From Catonia carolina (lineage: Eukaryota; Arthropoda; Insecta; Hemiptera; Achilidae), in NCBI GenBank assembly GCA_035578175.1, contig JAQMRL010000003.1:98005969-98069968 (forward strand): DNA of 64,000 nucleotides. The letters are read 5' to 3'. The notes under the pieces are model-generated. The model had not been told where the DNA came from, did no database searches, and saw only the letters and a program-made list of their open reading frames with translations. Position numbers and translations under genes: made by a program. Below are positions 59,378-64,000 of the stretch, piece by piece; position 1 is the first letter of the stretch; each line of letters begins with the position of its first letter.

Positions 59378-60320
59378 TGAGATGTGGCTATTAAATAACA
59401 AGACTGACGTAAAAAATTTAATTTTTATTTTATACATAATCACTTATTGTCACCTTCAATATACACCCTCGTTCTCTATCCCTACAATGCTCCAAGCGAA
59501 TTTTCCATTGTTTGAAACAGTGCTTGAAGTCATCTTCTGTCAGCTCCTTCAGGACACATGCCGCTTTCTCTTTTACAGCTTCCACAGACTCAAATCTTGT
59601 CCCTTTTAATGCAGATTTCACCTTAGGGAACAGGTAGAAGTCACATGGTGCAAGATCTGGTGAATAAGGTGAATGTTCTAACACTGAGATGGTGTACTTG
59701 GCTAGGAACCTCTTGACAGATAACACGGAATGAGCTGGCACGCTGTCTTGATGAAGAACCCATGATTTGTCCTTCCACATTTCGGGGCGTTTTTTCCTTA
59801 CTCTTTGACGTAGTTTAGATAGTACCTCAAGGTAGTAATATTGATTAATTGTTTGACCTTCAGGAACCCAGTGAAGGTACACAATCCCATGGATATAAAA
59901 AAAAAACAATCATCATTACTTTAAATTTTGACTTGCTCATTCCAGCTTTTTTGGCCCTCAGTGAAGTTCGGCTCTTAAAGTGCATGGATTGGCGCTTTGT
60001 TTCCGGATCCTAAGTAAAAAACCACATTTCATCACATGTTATTATCGTCTCCAAAAATTTAGGTCATTTTCAATAGTGTACAAAGTGTCAGTACAAACAG
60101 TTTTGCGAGCTTCATTTCAAACATTTTTGAGCAGCACGTGTCCTGAAGGAGCTGACAGAAGATAACTTCCAGCACTGTTTCCAACAATGGAAAATTTGCA
60201 TAGAGCGTTGTAGGGATATAGAAGGAGTGTATATTGAAGGTGACAATAAGTGATTATGTATAAAATATAAATAAAATTTTTTACAAGGTCAGTCTCGTTA
60301 TTTAATAGACACACTTCGTA
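59378..60320 (-). mobile_element. mariner element with mirrored ends
   Basis: Left end (about 59378) and right end share the inverted block GTCTATTAAATAACGAGACT, with TA at the edges. The segments 59378-59566 and 60132-60320 are inverted copies of each other, about 189 bases each and far longer than mariner termini. Both include the 3' end of the transposase gene (LKELTEDDFKHCF in one, VLKELTEDNFQHCFQQW in the other). Confidence 0.75.
59430..60115 (-). pseudogene. mariner transposase, N-terminus replaced
   Basis: The minus strand shows TCDEMWFF (first catalytic Asp, about 60030) in a broken frame. An open frame 59909-59430 follows: HGIVYLHWVPEGQTINQYYY, LRQRVRKKRPEMWKDKSWVL, HQDSVPAHS (second Asp) and SPYSPDLAPCDFYLFPKVKS (third Asp). 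It ends GCILKVTISDYV. Everything upstream of the first Asp block is absent, and the mirrored 3' end takes its place. Confidence 0.8.
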
Positions 60321-61957
60321 TAATGGTGTCATATTATTTTGTCAAATACTTCGACTTCAATTTGGAGGTAACTATCCTTGCATTTTAATGTAATAAAACT
60401 AAACCAAAAAACTATCCTGGTGAAAATTTAAATGCATAAATGCAGAACTGGATCACTTTTAAGCGAAGTTTTTATATGAAAGAATGTTAACAAGCTTATG
60501 GGGAAACTATATGAAAACAGACTTTCTGGACTCAGAAACCATGAAACATAATTTTCAATGAAAATTCAATTTAAAAATCATATTTATTTAATTTATTACA
60601 TAACTAATCTTACAATTGGTTTTTAATTTATAATAAAACAAAGGCCTAATGAGAAAGTAAAACTTTTAAAGTAAGAGAAAGTTATGGTCTGTTGTCGGCC
60701 AGAAAAGTTATATGTTTTATAAAAATTACAATGGACAGTTTTCAAAACGAAAGTGTAAAGACATGTCTGTTTCCTGTATTTAATTAAATAGCAAAGAAAA
60801 AGTAAATAAATACCTTATACAAACTACACTGATAAGCAGTACCCACATGCTCTATGCACTATGTATATATTCTGATAAGAAAGTGTACATGTTATTATCT
60901 GCTGTCATTTCCAGCATGTGCATACTTTTTTCATTGATATATTTATTATTGATACATAGAAAAATATATAAATAATAATAATAAAACTGGTGGTTAGTTG
61001 GTGTACAAATTTCACTTATTTGTATTTGGTTTCTAATTTTTAGAAAAAGTAAAAATTAGAAATTCATCAAAACAATGTTTTTATGAATTATGTTTTTTCT
61101 AGTTGCTTGTATGACATCACATTTTATACTGATTGTACATTATGTTTTTAAATAGATCAATTTGATAAGTTTTTTTATATTTTATATAAAAGCAAACTAA
61201 TTCTGTTTCATTTAGTTTCAATTATGCAGTTGAATTAGTAACTTCATTTGAAAAAAATATGTAATTATAGCAGTGCAATTAAATTAACTTTACTTTATTT
61301 GGTTATGTGTTTAAAAGTATTTAAATTTTTTATTAGTTATTTATGCTGGTGATTTTATTTAAATAATTAAAGGAAAGATACATTGAAAAAAGTTGGGGGT
61401 ACAGTGGAAACAACTTTAAAATTATATAGGTAATAATCAGTTTTTATTATCATAATTAATAAAATAAAAAAATTTAGCCTCTGTTTCTTAAAAATTGATT
61501 GTTCAAAACAGATTTTTCGCATACAATCTGACAACACACTTTTAAGACTAAAAGAAGATCTTTACTACATAATGAAATATTTTACTATGAAAGAATTTTT
61601 ATCTAATTTATTTTTTTTTAATCTGGTTTTTAAAACTGTTTAAAAATATGTTAATTTTCAAGTTAGGTGTACGTTAAAATTCATTTAAAAAAATATATAC
61701 CAGGTGATCGGGACACCGGGACTGATTCTGGGATACCGGTATATATATTTTATAAAATTGCATTAGTTTACCATTTTTATGAGGCAGCAGAGATGTCAGT
61801 GTATTAAAAACCAAAATAATTATTGTAAAATATCATTTTGAAACTGTTTAAAATTTGCAGAAGATGTAATTTCTTCAGTGATTTATATAACACAGTAGCA
61901 TAGACGATTAAAGAAACTATATCTACAAATTTTAACAAGTTTCAAAATGATAGTTTA
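60321..61957. other. no feature seen
   Basis: Very AT-rich, no coding frame of note and no match to the repeat families above. Confidence 0.5.
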
Positions 61958-62115
61958 TATACTCTGATAATGGTGGATCTACCAAAATACATGTAAGTAA
62001 AATCATCACGACACAAAAATCAAGTAAACTGTAAAGATTCGTAAAATAATTTAAAATATTTATATATTAGAATTGGTTGCAAACTGCAGGATGCATTATA
62101 AAGATTTATTTTTTA
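61958..62115 (+). repeat. GGTGGATCCACC-family repeat
   Basis: ATACTCTGATAATGGTGGATCTACC and, 110 bases on, GCAGGATGCATTATAAAGAT: same block order as 28985-29150. Confidence 0.5.
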
Positions 62116-62277
62116 TTATGTTGAAATTTGTTATTAAAAGAAAAATGAAAAAGTTAAAAATTAAACCAGAGCTTTCAGAAACATCATTTTGTTAGCTACG
62201 ACTTCATTGAACAGTTGACCATAAAACAAAGGACAAAACATTGATTGTTTTGTCACTAAGAATTTTTTAAATTTTGC

Positions 62278-62415
62278 ATACATTGTAATTTATTCAATTT
62301 AAGAACAATAATCAACCCCATGGCCCAAAGAGATGGGGATGAAATGAGTCTGTACAAGACTACACCTCATTTACAGGCCATACACATAAACCTCTTCTCA
62401 TTGGGTTATGGGGCT
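62278..62415 (-). repeat. SINE family 1, 3' fragment
   Basis: The plus strand shows ACATTGTAATTTATTCAATT, AACAATAATCAACCCCATGG and GAGTCTGTACAAGACTACAC, the body of family 1 rearranged and without the tRNA head. Confidence 0.5.
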
Positions 62416-63338
62416 TAATAAGAATTGTTTATAAAATGTTTTGTAGTTTTCATTCATTTTATTACCAATGACAGATGTTTCAATGAAAAAGTCATAATTT
62501 AGGTTTCCAGAAACCCACTTTAAATTTCTATAGTACCTGATTCTATCAAATATGTTTACGGAGCCATTAAAATATAGTTACAATATTTTTTTACTTGAAA
62601 TAACTGAGCAAATGCTTTGAAATTATATTGTTTAATTATTTTTGTAGTATTTTATACAGTCACACACAAGGTAATACGATACTACCTACCTTATCTAGTG
62701 TTGAGAATGTTTCAAAGCATAAAAAAATTGGTTAGCCAGTTCTGTCTAGTAATGAAACCCAGGACTTTGTCAAGTAGCCTGCCTTCTTGACTGTTATTGA
62801 GGTCAGTTAGAAAAAGATAGGTGGATTGGTTATAAATTCAGAACATTTTTCAAATACTACATTCAAGGCTTAGTGCATTTCAATGTTTAAATTTTAGTCC
62901 GCTAACTGTAATTTTACTTTATGCTACATTATGAATGTTTATTGCAAGGGAAAAACTACTTTCACATTATCCCACTATTAAAGAGGAAAGGCCCAGTATG
63001 TTTTGGATCAGTGAATTGATTTATTTATCTCAATACTCTTGCCAAATTAAAATTATAATTTATTTACGTTTTAAATAATCTTGCAATGGACATAAAGAAT
63101 TGTTAAGCATCGCCTGGTCAATAAAAAGGCCTACCATTAAAAAATTGACCGAATTTTTCACCTAGATGTAATAAATTAAATAATCCTATAAACAAAGAAA
63201 GAAAAAGGTTATAAATAAAGGGTAAATCAGTACCTTTACAGTCTTGACAATAAAACATTTTCCTGAATAATTAGTACCTAATAATAAGTAACAGTAATAA
63301 AGTAACAATAAGTTATAAAAATTAATTTTATATCTTAC
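62416..63338. other. no feature seen
   Basis: AT-rich; would be intron if the exon at 63339-63554 is real. No downstream exon was recognised. Confidence 0.4.
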
Positions 63339-63554
63339 ATGAATTTGAAAAGTAACAATAGGGTGTATCTGTGATAATATATTCCTTTCAGAGTCAACTA
63401 GTCCACTCCAAAATATAAACGATGGTACAGGAACAGCGTGGTTTATTTTTGTAGAAACCGGTTTTGGTGAGAACGAATCATAAGTTTTTTGTCTATAATA
63501 CACCGCGGCATACAGCAAAATAACCGCTTTTTCTATTCTAAAAACAACCTTCAT
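63339..63554 (-). CDS. possible first coding exon, product unknown
   Basis: Minus-strand frame from ATG 63554-63552 to a good donor CAT|GTAAGA at 63338: exactly 72 codons, phase 0. It starts MKVVFRIEKAVILLYAAVYY, which could be a signal peptide or signal anchor. It continues with a Pro/Ser-rich stretch (SFSPKPVSTKINHAVPVP) and FIFWSGLVDSERNILSQIHP. The composition differs from the flanking AT-rich noncoding sequence and the frame has no stop. No family is recognised, and downstream exons were not found in the 2 kb to its left. The 5S-like copy lies 27 bases upstream. Confidence 0.4.
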
Positions 63555-63580
63555 ATAGTTGACAAATCGTAGAAGATTAT

Positions 63581-63693
63581 GCCAACGACATGTTGAATAC
63601 GCCAGTTCTCGTCCGATCACTGAAGCTAAGCAACATTGGGTGCAGTCAGTACTTGGATGGGTGACCGCTTGGGAATACCGCATGTTGTTGGCA
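63581..63693 (+). rRNA. 5S rRNA-like sequence (probable pseudogene or SINE-derived copy)
   Basis: GCCAACGACATGTTGAATAC, CCAGTTCTCGTCCGATCAC, GAAGCTAAGCAAC and TACTTGGATGGGTGACCGCT, ending TGTTGTTGGC and followed by a T-run at 63701. It matches animal 5S rRNA throughout; the terminal helix (GCCAAC/GTTGGC) and the internal control region are kept. It is about 113 bases against the usual 119-120: the CCAC-type segment after the first helix is missing. A single copy with that deletion is more likely a pseudogene than an active gene. Confidence 0.75.
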
Positions 63694-64000
63694 CTGTAAC
63701 TTTTTGTTTTTAACAGTAGACAATAATTAGAATAATTAATTTATTATTTATTATATCATTTTAGCACAAAATGCAAATTTTTTTTTCTCTGAAACAGCAG
63801 TTAACACAAGCACTTAAACTCCTGTTCTAAGGGCTGCTACAATATACTTGTAAATGTTTTGTCGGTATACCGTTTTGTCTACAATTTTTTTGTGACAGTG
63901 TATTTCTTTTGCAATGTCTACAAAATACAATACATTTTTGCAAGACAAATTGAGTACCTACCTATGTAACGAAAGGTACATTTATTATTTAAAGTAGGTA

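Noticed and set aside
63555..63683. Extension of the minus-strand exon upstream of 63554
   Set aside because: The added codons are the reverse complement of the 5S-like sequence, so they are not coding.

Overview
The window is AT-rich eukaryotic nuclear DNA. It has spliced exons with GT/AG introns, tRNA-headed SINEs, several LINE groups, mariner, pogo/Tigger, hAT and TTAA-type transposons, and a 5S-rRNA-like copy. The one identifiable host gene and the repeat mix suggest an arthropod, most likely an insect. A hemipteran is only a guess. No prokaryotic, organellar, CRISPR or virus-like gene set was seen.

Layout. 29-10583 (+): a complete four-exon PSMD9 gene (26S proteasome assembly chaperone p27, PDZ protein) whose three introns are loaded with transposons. 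Intron 2 holds a four-layer nest: helentron-like repeat, then SINE, then hAT, then a second hAT, with target duplications at the inner levels. 11.1-13.3 kb: SINE pieces and a fold-back repeat. 13.74-19.94 kb: a TTAA-flanked piggyBac-like element split by a near full-length RTE-type LINE, which is itself split by a 2-kb insertion carrying a DUF4817-type mariner relative. 21.03-22.70 kb (-): a C2H2 zinc-finger gene with an open 5' half and a frame-broken 3' finger array. 23.0-26.75 kb: a decayed second RTE copy broken by a helentron-like repeat and by a younger LINE 3' fragment.

27-49 kb is almost entirely repeats: helentron-like copies, a fold-back element, SINE-like repeats, jockey and RTE 3' fragments, hairpins and a 118-bp tandem repeat. 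It also holds one unidentified decayed coding fragment (34.15-34.52 kb) and a GC-rich short ORF (37.4 kb). 49.04-54.90 kb contains a Tigger element with one apparent frameshift, directly followed by a mariner split by an I-like LINE with RNase H. 55.8-60.3 kb holds an intact SINE, two more full helentron-like repeats and a mariner with mirrored ends. 60.3-63.3 kb is AT-rich and mostly featureless. At the right edge are a possible coding exon on the minus strand and a 5S-like sequence.

The genes do not form a pathway. The main story is transposon layering: target-site duplications at many junctions give the relative order of insertion.
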